Source: Branchiostoma lanceolatum
Lineage: Eukaryota > Chordata > Leptocardii > Amphioxiformes > Branchiostomatidae
Assembly: GCF_035083965.1 (NCBI RefSeq)
Contig: NC_089732.1
Span: forward strand, 2,152,883 to 2,216,882
DNA length: 64,000 bases
Direction of reading: 5' to 3'
The stretch's first letter is position 1; every line of letters begins with the position of its first letter. A program made the translations under genes and the position numbers. A model generated the notes under the pieces. The model saw only the letters and a list, made by a program, of their open reading frames with translations. It did no database searches and had not been told where the DNA came from. This document shows positions 11,401-23,600 of this stretch, piece after piece.

Positions 11401-13296
11401 CAGACTAACCTATTTGGGTAAATTATGATAATGCACTAATGGCATGTTGGATTAGGGTGAACTAATCTCAATTTGGGTTGGTTCTGGCGAGTAACACAGG
11501 GCCATATTTGCTTTTAAGTCACGGCCCTGAGGCTTCCATACATGACGCAAAAGAAACCCATCTTTTTAGGTAGCATCTAGAGGAAAATTTCAAACTGTTT
11601 TTCTTTTATCCTGAAGGCACGAATCTTCCCTTCATCAATAGTAATGCTGACTTTTTTTCTACCTGTGTGCTTAGTTTTCATTCATATGTTAATGTACCAG
11701 ACGTCGAAGTCCACTACTGCAAATAAAGTTCTGGCCACGAACTGCAAGCTTTCAGTTGATATCACATGCAAACACAAACATATTCTCTCTCACACACATA
11801 CACACACACTTTCATGACTCTCGGCGAAGGTAAAAATCATGACACTTCCCATTCAGGAAATTGTTACTCAGTATAAAGTTGCTTAAAGCTATTCAACAAT
11901 TTATCAGTTTAGCAAAATATCCTAAATGAATTTATTTAGTTTTTGTTGCCAATGCTTTTATATTCAAGGTATATACTTTTACTCCTGAATGACAGAAGTA
12001 TAAATATAGGTAAAAAGTTCACTTATGATGATTTTCAACAAACAGGTGCATATACTGTACAATGGGAGTACCAGGATGAGTTTTTTTTGCTTTCTTCAAG
12101 CTGAAATTTGAATAAGCATATCATTCTTTACGTTTTGCCAATTTTATTTTTTCCCTGTTGCTGCATATTCTTCCTTTAAAATGTAAAAACCAACAAATTA
12201 AACTGCTGCGGTCTAATAGCTGTGCAAATGCTTACACTAAAATATGTGACACATAAAATCAACACCAAGGAGTCACATCAAAATCACTATTTTTTATTGT
12301 GTAGAGCAAACCTCGCACAGATGTTACATCAATATAGCGTTTCAGATCTCGGGTATTCAAATGCAGCGTTAGTTTAATAAAGGTGACTACCATTATATGT
12401 GCATTGACAAGTTCACATCAAGAGTATTGCTATCTGCCAAATGTTCAGCCAATTTTCATTAGTTTTGACAAGTATGACTTTCCCTATGTGTTTTTTGTGG
12501 CAGAGACTGTGGCATAGTTGATGCTGTAGGGCTGTTGTGAATTAGGATTTTACCATGGTCAATACTGACTGAAGGAGGCCATATGTATATGACCTTCCCT
12601 TCAGCATATCATAACCAAATTTTGAGCCGAAGTAATACTTCAGAAAGAAAACACCTATAGTAACCACAATAAATCTGTGTGGTACGATCATAATTTCATC
12701 ACGATAATAATTTCATAAATCCTTGAAGCTGATTTTGAACATGATTCGTTTTTTAGCTAGAGTGTTGTTAGATGGTAAGGCCACATATATTTCTTTTGTT
12801 GGCACACAGATATAAAAAGAATAATGCTACAGAAGTAAATAATCATGAAAACAGCCTCAGTGACAAGGCTATCACATGGTTCATACAGTTGAAGTGAGTT
12901 TAGATCCAAACCCTCCCAGCACTCAGCTTTAATTTGTCTCCTGGCTTAATTTTTATGTCAAACTGTTTGAAAACCTTGGAAATAATTTGTTTTGGCCTGA
13001 TGACAGTGACTCTCAAACTACATAATCAGCATTTCCTAATCTGGGCTTTCAGAGTCATTGAATTGACTTCAAACCACATTCAAATCAGTACAGGTGTGAA
13101 TACATGTACTATCAAAAACCTTTCAACCAAAATTTAAAACAACAATAGTACTTCAGAGAAAAACTGAGGTGCATTTTCTAACTACTTTTGCTAGTGCACT
13201 TCTAAGTACAAATTTTCAAATCCAGTGTTATTCTATCATGCCCACATCTGATTAGTGATTAGACCCGCAGATTCTCGGTGAGGTCTTGGCGAGTCA
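8463..13296. other. Gene-free region between gene A and thioredoxin
   Basis: No credible gene. A tandem CACCGAGTGAGCGT doublet lies at about 8549-8576. A motif CATAATTTACCCAAAT preceded by a CACCTGTGT run occurs at about 9897-9945 and 10660-10706, and inverted at 11410-11424 next to a GTAACACAGGG edge, suggesting an inverted-repeat element between about 10660 and 11510. A CAC/CAT-rich microsatellite is at about 11770-11812. The last kilobase (about 12290-13296) is probably the 3' UTR of the minus-strand thioredoxin gene; a CAATAAAAAAT motif on the minus strand at about 12290-12299 could be its poly(A) signal. Confidence 0.45.
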
Positions 13297-16200
13297 TTAC
13301 TTATGCTTGGCCACCAACGCCTCCAACTTTTCTTTACTGGCTCCACACATCTCCTCAACCTGCAAAATAAAATACGAAATTAGCTCAACATAACGAAAAT
13401 GTAGATATTGCAATCTAAATAGGATAGAGGACAAGCAACATTTTCTAGTAGAATGTTGTTTATACAACGAAGAGAGAGCTGCGCTTTATAAACTAATTCA
13501 ATGTAGGTTTCCTCATTTCATACGTCTTGGCAAACGGAAAAATTCATATTCTTAATGGCTTTAGACAAACCCTCTATTATTAAACACACCTGTACGTATA
13601 TTTACACCATTACTAAGAAGCGAGAAGAGGCCAAATTGACGTAATCATTAGACTAGTGCTAGATTATCATTGTATATATATGTATGTAATTGCAAACTGT
13701 AATGTTTTTTGTTGTGACCTGTACTGAACCCAGTGGGTATGTATGTGCAATAAAGGTCTTCATTCATTCATAATAAACCTGTACCCCTATACCTGTACCC
13801 CAACACATGTACCACTATACTTGTACCCCCATACCTGTATCCCTATAACAGTACTCTATATCTTTAACCCCTAAATTAATTTAGTTGGGAAAATGCAAAA
13901 TATCTTTCCTGGCTTAGGTTGCTTTTTGTATATCCACTTTGTATTGTAGTGTCTTTTTTTCAAAAATGAATAAAGATTATGTTAAAAAAAAAAAAACCCT
14001 ACCTATACATTGTACCTGCAACCCCTTACATGTACCATATACCTGTACCCTATACCAGACATAAACAGGAACAGAAAAACCTTCACAATTACCAAAGGAA
14101 GAGGCTAAAAAGAGGTTAATGGAAGTCAGCGTACCTTTTGGCCATTCTTGTAGCATTGGAATGTAGGCATGGCCGAGATGCCACAGGCTCCGGCAGTTTC
14201 CTGCAGGGAGTATAGAAAACAGATGTTAATATATTTGTGGCATCGTGTGGCGCAATCGGTAGGGCGTTTCGCCCAGAACCGAGAGGTCCCGGGTTCGAAA
14301 CCACCGGTATGACTCGATGTTGTCCCCTTGGGAAAGGCACTTTACACGACTTTCCTCACTCCACCCAGGTGTGAATGGGTACCTGACCTCGGTTGGAGAC
14401 GGTCGTATTGAGGTCACTTGCTGGCAGCCTCCCAGACCCTTGCGACAGTTCCACAAAGTGCAAGTGTGGAGCATATATGTACATGTGTATCTTGTGTATT
14501 ATTGTGTATTATGTGGTTGTAAACCCTGCAGCAATTCAGCATTGGCTGCCATTGCATGGGTAATTTTGGACCAATAAACCATTTATTATTATCATTAGAT
14601 AGGAATGTGTCCCAGCAGGTAGTAGGTAGATTATCTATACATATCTTTTAAAAATTCAGATTCAGATACATAAAATGAGTAAATAATCATGGAGGGAATC
14701 TAGAAATCTCCACCAACCCCCCCTTAAGCAGATTAACGTATTTTTCTTTTTCCGTTCCGATTGTTGCCAATAATTCTACAATATGAAATAGACGTGGCCG
14801 CCAGCTTTACGTCAGCATCCATGATGGCGAATGCAATCCTTTACAACGTCCTAGTTGTGGCCGACCGTAGGATCGAACTCCGGCCCACAGAATCTGATCC
14901 AGATGGCGAAGAGCAGAGTTGCGTTACCGCTTGCGCCAAAGGGAACACCTCGTGAGAACAATCAAGGAGGCCTTTACACCTGGGCACAGCATCAAAGCTG
15001 ACTACTTGCACTATTACTTACGTCATTCGCATCCACGTCCACCTTCACAAAGATGACATCAGAATGCTCCTCAGCCAGTTTCTAAAGAAAACAAAAACAT
15101 AATTACTAACTATCAGCAAAGAAAAGCTACCAATGGGAGACCACTAGAGATGTAGAATCGAAGAAAAGATCGCAAAATCAACAAGTTTTCAAGGACATCA
15201 CACCTCCATGAAATTGTCAAGGTCGTAGGTTTTTTATTAGGTTGCAGGTCATTAAGTGATGAAATTACGGTTTGATGAACATCAGAAGTGGGAAATGGTC
15301 AGTGTCTGCCATTTCTATGGTAAGGCAAGGACTAATTCTACCACAGGTACCCTCCACGCTCGTACCCAGCGCCGTGAAGAAGCCATAGGTTTAAATCGTG
15401 GGCTTAGAATTATGTCACATTCTTGCCGATCAAGCTCAACAAAATAAACTTCTGGAATTCACAGCTGTCGTTTTTGTTTTCTTTTGTGCTTTTCTTGTTC
15501 CCCCGCGCGTAGTTGTGTACACAAGTACGTAACGGGCGACCTTCTACACTGGTAGTCGTTAATTCTTCTAACTAAACACGTCGAAAACAAGACGCAAGTT
15601 TGCTATCTTGTGGGGGTAAAATGTTGCTCAAGTGTGTTATGTTGCAAGAAACGGAGATTTACAAAGTACCTTATCGTTGGCGCTGTTAGGGTGTTAAGAT
15701 TACCTCTCTACATTGCGCTCGGAGGGGAGTTATGTCACGGACCCTATTTTGCCATGGGAGGGAGTTGGGCATTCTCCAAAAAAACAGCTACCATCTCGTA
15801 TCCAGGTTACTTTGCGCAAGCAGGCCCCCTCTTCTCGGTCCCAGGATGCGCAGTTTAACCAAATAGCGCTACCATGCGACCAGTTTATGTATTGCAGGTG
15901 TTACACAAAGGCTTCCAACACTATTTGGGTGGGTAAGCTGACGATCTTTTTTTATTTTCGACGCTGCGGAGGAGCGTGGGTACCCTCGGAATACCTGAAC
16001 TCAGGTCAGGGCTCGAAATACTGGGTGCATGTGCACCTGTGTGCACCCAAAATTGAAGCTGTGCACCTCATTTTTGGCTGTGATTTGTAATTATTGAAAT
16101 TGCAAACGATACAATACACGTGGGCCACAGGCAGCTATTGCTGGTGTCGTGGCCCACACACAAGACAATACAAAGCACATAGACTACAAATAAATAAACA

Positions 16201-19200
16201 GTGGTAAATACAGTCTAAAAAGCAGCGTAATAAATATATATATACCTAAATATCATTTCGTATTGCTACTAACTGGCTGTGGGTGCACCAGTTTAATTTG
16301 TACTCTATAGGGTGAAGCTTCTCTTGTACACTAGTATCAGAAAAAGCAATACAACCTTTTGTTGTATTTTATTTGATGTATTGCTTGGTTGAAACTTGAA
16401 GTTAGCTGGATAGAATTACAGGCTGAAGTTCTTAAGAGAGGCAGTAGCGTTTAACTTTAACTTATGTTTTGCTGACATTGAACATTACTTTATGTGGTGC
16501 ACCCCAAATTCTTTCTGTGCACCTAATTTTTTTTGCTGAGTGCTAAGCAGAGAAAGCAGGATGTACCATAGTACCATAGCCAAATATACCTGAAATGAAT
16601 TCAAATTTGAAACAACTATGTAACTAAAAACGTTAAACCGGATAGTGAGTGAATGTGAGTGAGCCGAACCTCAAACACAGGTCCAATCATCTTGCAGGGT
16701 CCGCACCAGGAGGCAGTGAAGTCCACCACGATCAGCTTGTCTTTGTTGTCAGCCACGAGGGCATCAAACTCAGCCTGCAAAAAAAAAAGGAATTTTTTTC
16801 ATTTATTGAATAAAAAGAAGTTCTTTTTACACAACCAAGAGATTTATTCAACCGACTTTTCGGTGATCATCTGTTACCTTCTTCAAGGCAATTCTGACTG
16901 GTTCACATTGCACTGCAGCACAGGTGTCGCTGCTTATAGATGCATTCCCAAACGCAAAATATTCATATGTATACCCTGTTACAGGGAAGAGCATCCATGA
17001 TGTGGTCCCAAACGTACAGGAGTGCAAAACATACACTACTTTCAAGCAATAAACAATGCAATGAGTGACCTCTACTTCTTAACAATGCAGTCAAATGCAG
17101 GGACAAATATCGACCTATCGAATGCAGGACAGAACTCTCCCATATCCTACGTATACATTGTTCGACTTCTAAATGCTTAACTTCTTATACATTACCAAGG
17201 CTTTTAAAGTGTATGCTCATTTTGTAATAGTATATTTTAGATTTTGCTTATGCAAAGCCAAACGTCTGTTTATCACTTTTATATAATAATGTTACCATGT
17301 TTTTATGTAATAATGTTGCCATGTTCATGTTGTACAGAAATGAATTTTAAACATTGTCAAATCTGCAATTCAGCCTAATAGGCTGCGAGGGATTTATTTT
17401 TCAATAAACCATTCATAATCATCTTCATCATCATCATCGTCCCAAACGTGCCTGTGGCGTAACGGCACTGGGTTTTCTGACCAGAACCCAGTGGTCCCAG
17501 GTTTGAATCCCACTGACGCCACCGATCTTGTGCCCTCAGGAAAAAGGCACTTTACACTACTTTTCTCACTCCACCCAAGCGTAAAAACGGGTACTAGTAT
17601 ATCACGTGTGTGGGTCACGACACCAGCAATAGCTGCCTGTGTCCCATTTCGTGTCCCAAACACACAAGATCAGGGACTGCTAGGGATGTGAACCCTGAAC
17701 CTTTGGTCAACAACCCCAACTGTAACTAGAACACAAGACCACCATGTAATATGGCACCTTTTTGCAAACATTGTCCATTTCATACAGGCCAATTCCTAAT
17801 GTAACACAGTACTTCTTTAGTCCCTAGAGATTTCTGATATCCAGCGTGACTGCTTAAGTCAGCATAAGTCAGCAAAGCATAAAACTTTGATTTAGCATAC
17901 CATTCTTGAAAGCACACTCAGTCTTCTTCAGCTCCCTCAGTCTCTGACACATGTTTAAATCTTTTTATTTTTCAGTGGGAGAACTGTTTATCTAATATTA
18001 GTATTAATTTTTGTAGGCTATAGGGTAAATGTACTATTGTTCACTAGTGTACAGAATACTTGAATTTCAAGAACACCAAAAAAAAGGAATATAACCTTTG
18101 TTTTACTTTCAATCGCACAAATTGTTCACTTCATACAGGCCAATTTCTAATGTAACAGTTACACAGTACTTATTTAGTCCCTAGAGATTTTATCCCTGTA
18201 AAACTAGCGTGACTGCTAAAGTCAGCATAAGTCGAACGCTGAAAGCTGGTGTGTTACGCCGAATTGCGGTTATACCGGCTATATAGATACAGATAAGTCA
18301 GCAGTCCCTAGAGATTTTATCCCATTAAAACCAGCGTGACTGCTAAAGTCAGCATAAGTCAGCAAAGCATGCAAGCGTACCATGACTCGGCACATTTTCT
18401 ACAACCCACTTCCTCTTCACTTCGAGGTCACAACACAACAAGTGCTGCAAGAACAGTGCCGTTTAATCAACACATGATTCAATTTTTTGGACAAAAATAC
18501 AGTGCCTTATCCCAAACCGACCCACATAATGCCCACCTGTAATGTTAACCAGGTGTTTGTTTACCTGGCTATTGTCTCTGTGTTTTCTTCCACGTTAGTT
18601 ACCAGGGACCCATGCCACACCCAGAATCCACTATGACAGTATGAGTCATTTCCCTTTTAGAAAGTGACTAATGTAAATCAGAACCGAATAGGAACTAGAT
18701 TCTTAAAATGTACGCTAGAAGTTGCATCGTATGAGGAAATAAATGTAGGTCAAACCTAACAGGTAACCATGCAACCTGAACGTTGCTTTTAGATAAACAA
18801 AACTAAACATTTCTCACCACACACACACATACAAACACAATTTGCATCTGTGTCTGCTGTTATCTGTCTTTTTACGACTGAAAAGCAGTCTGAGACGTTG
18901 GAACAAGAATTTTCGGACTATTTAATTTGTTTGTACTACCGGTACTAGTACAAGTACTGGTAACGGTGCACGCTATACAAATAGAGGGAGGGGGGCGAAG
19001 CTTTGTAACCATGTTTATAGAACGTACATCCGAATTACTCAGGATTTTATATCCCTGGGAAGTGTTTAATACTACATAATGAAGAGGGCCCCTAAGAAAG
19101 ATTTCCAGTCCACGATAGCTCGAAGGGAAAACGAATTTGTAACCATAATCGGCAACGTATGACAACATCACATGCTGAAACTTGTGCCTGTTGCTTGTAA

Positions 19201-19320
19201 CGTTAGATGTTGAAAAAAAAATACTATTCTTCCCTTTTTGTGTCTCCAATAACACTACGTTTTGCAACTGTAATATCTCTGAAAAGTGTCACCTACCTTG
19301 GTTTCGATAAATTTCACCAT
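13297..19320 (-). CDS. TXN: Thioredoxin, cytosolic (5 exons, 105 aa)
   Basis: Exons 19297-19320, 16670-16774, 15022-15081, 14135-14200 and 13297-13359 join in frame to 318 nt including TAA, the usual length of animal thioredoxin-1. The product starts MVKFIETK. It contains the central strand and active site [18 protein letters not shown] with the redox pair of WCGPC, then KVDVDAND, the cis-proline loop [15 protein letters not shown], and ends [20 protein letters not shown]. The protein reduces disulfides in the cytosol and nucleus using electrons from thioredoxin reductase. The start has a good Kozak context (A at -3, G at +4). All borders are GT/AG. It lies in the roughly 13-kb gap between the convergent polycystin-like genes A and B, with no obvious functional tie to them. 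Confidence 0.95.
13421..13776 (+). mobile_element. LINE 3' end fragment in thioredoxin intron
   Basis: Conceptual translation gives [20 protein letters not shown], matching the zinc-knuckle-like C-terminal motif (E..HFL..C..Y...R) found after the reverse transcriptase in CR1-like LINEs. Near 13557 the frame is broken; it recovers as [12 protein letters not shown]. The copy ends GTGCAATAAAGGTCTTCATTC, a typical LINE 3' terminus. Same family as the copy at 46147. Confidence 0.7.
13777..14066. repeat. Degenerate CCTGTACCCCTATA satellite interrupted by a poly(A) insertion
   Basis: Units like ACCTGTACCCCTATA run from about 13783 to 13860 and resume at about 13999-14065. Between them lies about 130 bp ending AATGAATAAAGATTATGTT plus a run of A, which looks like a reverse-transcribed 3' end inserted into the array. 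Confidence 0.6.
14237..14597 (+). mobile_element. tRNA-derived SINE
   Basis: The head contains a pol III A box (TGGCGCAATCGGT) and B box (GGTTCGAAACC) about 50 nt apart. The body (GGGAAAGGCACTTTACACGA..CTCACTCCACCCAGGTG) is shared with the copy at 17449. The tail ends AATAAACCATTTATTATTATC. It lies within a thioredoxin intron. Not a tRNA gene, because the acceptor stem does not close. Confidence 0.8.
14855..14955 (-). mobile_element. tRNA-derived SINE fragment
   Basis: On the minus strand an A-box-like TTTGGCGCAAGCGGTAACGC and a B-box-like GGAGTTCGATCCTACGG are spaced as in tRNA. Acceptor and anticodon stems do not form properly, so this is a tRNA-derived relic. Its body differs from the two plus-strand SINE copies. 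Confidence 0.55.
15450..16010. other. Thioredoxin intron sequence, nothing recognised
   Basis: Open frames exist here (for example 15713-16090), but none has a recognisable motif or a paralogue in the window. I see no function. Confidence 0.4.
16012..16540. repeat. Dispersed repeat with GTGCACC-rich inverted ends
   Basis: The left part reads CTCGAAATACTGGGTGCATG and TGTGCACCCAAAATTG; the right part reads GGTGCACCCCAAATTCTTTC and TGTGCACCTAATTTTT. Between lies low-complexity AT-rich sequence. The repeated GTGCACC words at both sides suggest a mobile-element relic of unknown class in a thioredoxin intron. Confidence 0.45.
17449..17705 (+). mobile_element. tRNA-derived SINE, second copy
   Basis: The head has CTGTGGCGTAACGGCACTGG (A box) and GGTTTGAATCCCACTG (B box). 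The body AAAAAGGCACTTTACACTAC..CTCACTCCACCCAAGCG matches the copy at 14237. It lies in the first thioredoxin intron, directly after a TTCAATAAACCATTCATAATC tail and an ATC microsatellite that probably belong to another retroelement. Confidence 0.75.
17765..18375. repeat. Tandem segmental duplication in thioredoxin intron 1
   Basis: The block TTCATACAGGCCAATT..CACAGTACTT.TTTAGTCCCTAG..CAGCGTGACTGC..AAGTCAGCATAAGTC occurs at about 17780-17885 and 18130-18230, about 355 bp apart. A third shorter copy, starting at the CCCTAGAGATTTTATCCC part, is at about 18304-18375. No known family recognised. Confidence 0.7.
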
Positions 19321-20651
19321 CTTGACGGTTGTGTTGGAGTTCTAGTAGCAGGTATGGGGAACTCGTGTGGAGATTGTGGCGCCAAGCGAAGAATGGAATG
19401 CTCACTCTTTATGCACACGTCATGGGTCATAGGTTATGGAGCTCAAAGGTCACTGGACTGTTCCATTTGTGCTCTTAAAACTATTTCCATGGCAACCCAT
19501 TAAATTTATGAGGATGATTTTCAAAGACCCATACGGGAAGAAACAAATAAATAATAACAGAAAATGGTTTCATGTTTAAATGCATTTTATTTCCATCATA
19601 CAAGAAGTAACATCAGAATTTTAATTCATAAAAGCAAGTAACCTCCTTGATTAAAGTAAAGTCCTTCAAACCTTCATGAAGCGTTAAAGTATGCAAAATA
19701 TCCGAATCCGAGGAAAATGACTTATATAAACATGCACGCAACCTGTAAAGAACAACTGTAGATGAAACTAAAGACCCGTCTGTGCATAAGGGCACAGCAG
19801 AACTTATACGTGATATTTAAATGACAACTTTCTGTGCGGTAAGCCGTTATGATGTGTTCCATTGAATAAATGACCATGCTGGGGCATACATCTCATATGG
19901 TCACTATAATAGCTGTACATTATGTCTTACTATATTTAATCATGTCAGATGTAATTCTGGCTTTAGCTTTGAATGTTATACCGTCGTTTTGTATATTCAA
20001 CGTGGACTACTATATAAAAGTTATAAACAAACAAATCCATATGCATTCTTATGTGAATTTTGCTACTCAAAGTAAATTTGAGAATATCTATATGATTACA
20101 TACATATGCATCGGGGCATTCATATGAGTATGCAAAACATAGGTTATTCATATGAGTAAGCATAAGGGTAACTGAGCGAATTCGGATCTACAATATCATT
20201 TAATACAATATATAGCTAATATAAATGAATATACAGAGTTTACACATACACACACATACATACATTTCTATACATTTTACGTTTTGTTTTGTATATAAAT
20301 ATCGAACCCTTTGTCGAGGGGTATCAGTCTCTTGCCATATCTATTACCTATTGGACTTACTGCGTGTTGCTATATATATACAAAAGTAAAGTAGACAAAA
20401 TAAGATTCATTATTAAGGTAAAATATGATTATGTAATATCTTCCCACACACTTGATTATGATTATTGACTTATCAATCACAGGGTTGCAATGGAATTATA
20501 GTTTTTGGAACAAAAGATTTTTCATATTTGTAGAACGGACATATCATAGTGCAATAAACAAAATTGTCTGAAAATCTTTTAAAAAGAACCAGAATAATCA
20601 ATGACCAACAAAGGAAGTACACAATTCCTACTTTAGAGCGGAACTGCCATC
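19321..20651. other. Promoter side of thioredoxin and 3' flank of gene B
   Basis: Upstream of the thioredoxin ATG (19321-19500) is the presumed 5' UTR and promoter; I see no clear TATA box. The rest is AT-rich, with CAT/TA-rich low-complexity runs at about 20230-20300. It should include the 3' UTR of gene B; a minus-strand AATAAA lies at about 19585-19590, which would imply a long 3' UTR. The minisatellite found behind genes A and C is absent here. Confidence 0.4.
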
Positions 20652-23600
20652 TTATCTTTCATCTAAGTCTTCAAAAACTGTTCTCAACCTCTTCATCACG
20701 TTTACTTTAAGTTCATCATAACCAGGTCCAGATATAGATGAGTTATAAATATCATCCTGTCTTCCCCTTTTCTTTGGCTTCATTTTCTGCAGTTGATATT
20801 TGAAAAACCCTTTCAGGTCGTAGTCAGTTTTCTCTAACTGCTCATCATCCTTTGCGCTATGATAAGACTCGTCAATGATGGCCACGAAGAATCCGATCAA
20901 ACAGATGTTGAAGACGAAAACAAACAGAAACAAAATGAAAGTTCCAAGATTTCCAGTAGTTGTAGAGATCTGCTCAAAGTTTAGGTCACCAGCTATGATG
21001 GTCACCATCGCCTCGAATGTGCGAGCAAAGGAACTGTAGGCGAGCATGCGCAGACCGAACGTCAGATGAAGCAGAACGGCGAAGGCAAAGAAGTAGAGAA
21101 AGAACATGATGGAAAAGCCGGAGAGTGGACCAACGCTGCGCTTGAGGGTGTGGATCAGGAGAGACGCGCGATGGTTGAAACGCAGCAGGTGGGTCATCTT
21201 GAGAGTGACGCTGCACAACAGGGTGGCGATGACGTAAGTGTAGACCTGGTCCCAGACGGCTGCGCGCCTGTAGTTCACGAAATGTCCAGACAGACCAAAG
21301 CCGGACATAGTGTTATCTTCCCTGTCATTTGCTACATCTTCTAGAACAGCCTCAGAGTAGAAGTAGGTGGCGACCCCCGTCACGGCCTGGAGGATGATGA
21401 TCAGTTCCATCCAGTTCCAGAAGTCCATCAAGTACAGGGCTCCACTGTTGTAAGCTTTCCGTACTGTTATGACAAATGAAATCAAAATCAATGTTCATTT
21501 GGTTTCAGTTGCAAACATTTAAGTCAATATACCAAAATTTCAAGAGACCACAGAATAGAATTGAAACTGAATCTTAAGATCAATGCTCTGTCTGTATGCG
21601 AAGTATTATCTCTAACATATCATCACTGAGGCATATCTATCATATTAAAATCTTTAAAAATATCAAACAAAATAAAAACCTTCTTTGATGGCGAAGACCA
21701 AAGTGAAAATGGCGAGTGCAGAAATGTAGACGAGCGACATCCAGACCTCCCAGCCGCCGTGGAAGCGGTAGAGGCGGACAGTGTGGACCTCCCAGCGGGG
21801 GAAGCCGGCCCCGATAGCCGTGAACTCCACCAGGAGGGTCACGATGGAGAACAGGTTGGAGTCGGGCGAGTACAGGGTGACGTCGGTGAAGACCGCTCGG
21901 GTTGCTGACCAAAAGATAATGTTTGTTTTTATTTTCATTTACATGGCAAGAGGATTTAACCTAGAAAAGTGCAAGTTTTCATCGGTAATTTGCCATTACA
22001 TTGGTTTAAAAATTGCTGTATTTTATATATTTTTACATAGATACACACCTCTATCAATCCAGCCATGGTTCTTAAGAGCTTCGAGTGTCATAATTGTCTG
22101 TGACGCGTTGTTGGACGTGTCGGCGACGTAGCCTCCGCCGAAATACACGCCGTGGTCTCCCGCATAGGGCAATTCTGAAATATGAAACAAGTGATCTTAG
22201 AAATAATAGCAGACAAAATGCTGCTAAAAGGCTTTCATGGCAACACAGGTTTTGGCGATTACCATATAAGTCTTCAGACGACCGGAACTCCCACGGACTT
22301 GTGCCGTTCTGATCTGCTATCTCTGCGGTGCCGTTGGTTCCGTTGAAAGCGGTGATGTTGACTGTGGGTAGCGGCGACCATCCTTCTCCGTAGCGCCCTT
22401 CGTCCTGACTGAAGTAATCATAACGTCTGTGGCACTCTGATGTCTGGTTTCCTGGTGACACTGTCGTCAGGCAGTCAGGATCTGGAGCACGTGTACAATT
22501 ATAGATGATACGTTAAAACTATTCCCAACTATAGTGACGTCGGTTCAACATTTCACCATCAATAATGGAAAAGATCATTAAAGCGCATGGACTGATTATT
22601 TTACCTGACTTTACATGATGATTGACTTAACATTATAATTGTATCGTTGATAGACATATATGAGTCTACAATGTATATGGTAAGTCATGATTCCTCAAGA
22701 AAAACAACTACCAGGCGTAATGTCTTTCACAAAGTTCGAACCACATTTGTCTTAAGTCTGATGATGTTGTATGGTAAAAAGCGCATCGATGCATCACAAC
22801 TTACCCAGCTTGACTCTAGCCTGGCGGAGCCGTATCGGTCCTACGCGATAGGCAGGCAGGTCCAGGACGGCTGAAGAGGCGTCTGGGTAAAGACCTAGGA
22901 TGGCTGCATCTTCCAGCCAGGTCCAGTAGGAATCTGCATCACTCACCTAATATGGTGGTCATGACAATAAAAAAAATCAAATGATTGGGGATGGGTAAGT
23001 TAGAATGTCAATGAATGAAGAGTAAGATTTTTCTTAAAATCCATGCCAATATCAGCAGCATAAAAATGGCCATTGATTGGATTCTTAGGGTACATGATAT
23101 GCTTTTGTTATACAGTTTCAGCTGAAATTGCATCGTTGACATGAAAAGTTGATTCAAGTTGATATCTACCTCTTCGAAAGACATCTCCTCATTGTGTACA
23201 ACTAGTCGCTGAACCTCGTTGGACATATAAAAGGCCATGTGATTCTTCTGTCCGTACGCAGCTAGCATGACCACGGCCAGGAAAAGGGCGTAAACAGCCG
23301 CTTCCTTCAGGATCGTCCTGAGCTTCCTGCGTCGGACGGCAACCATCCGGGCCTGAGCCAGGTCCGGGGAACCGTGTTGGTCCGGGGCAGGTGGACCCTG
23401 GAAGGAGAAGCATATTCAATAAGGTCAGCTCGATATGTGTTCTGTGGTATTTTTCCCCCTTGCTAATCATTACCTAATAATTGATGTGTGAATGTGAATC
23501 AATAAATAAACCATTACTACTGCCTTACCATTGTGTTATGTATTAAGTATTATCTCCCTTGCTGCTCATTGCCTACCTTAGATGTCATTACAGACATATG

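Noticed and set aside
14237-14310. tRNA gene on the plus strand
   Set aside because: A and B boxes are present, but the acceptor stem does not pair and the same body recurs at 17449. It is a SINE.
14855-14955. tRNA gene on the minus strand
   Set aside because: A- and B-box-like words exist, but anticodon and acceptor stems do not form. Treated as a SINE relic.
15713-16090. 125-aa open frame in the thioredoxin intron
   Set aside because: No motif, low-complexity and repeat-derived end (the GTGCACC element), and no splice or expression support.
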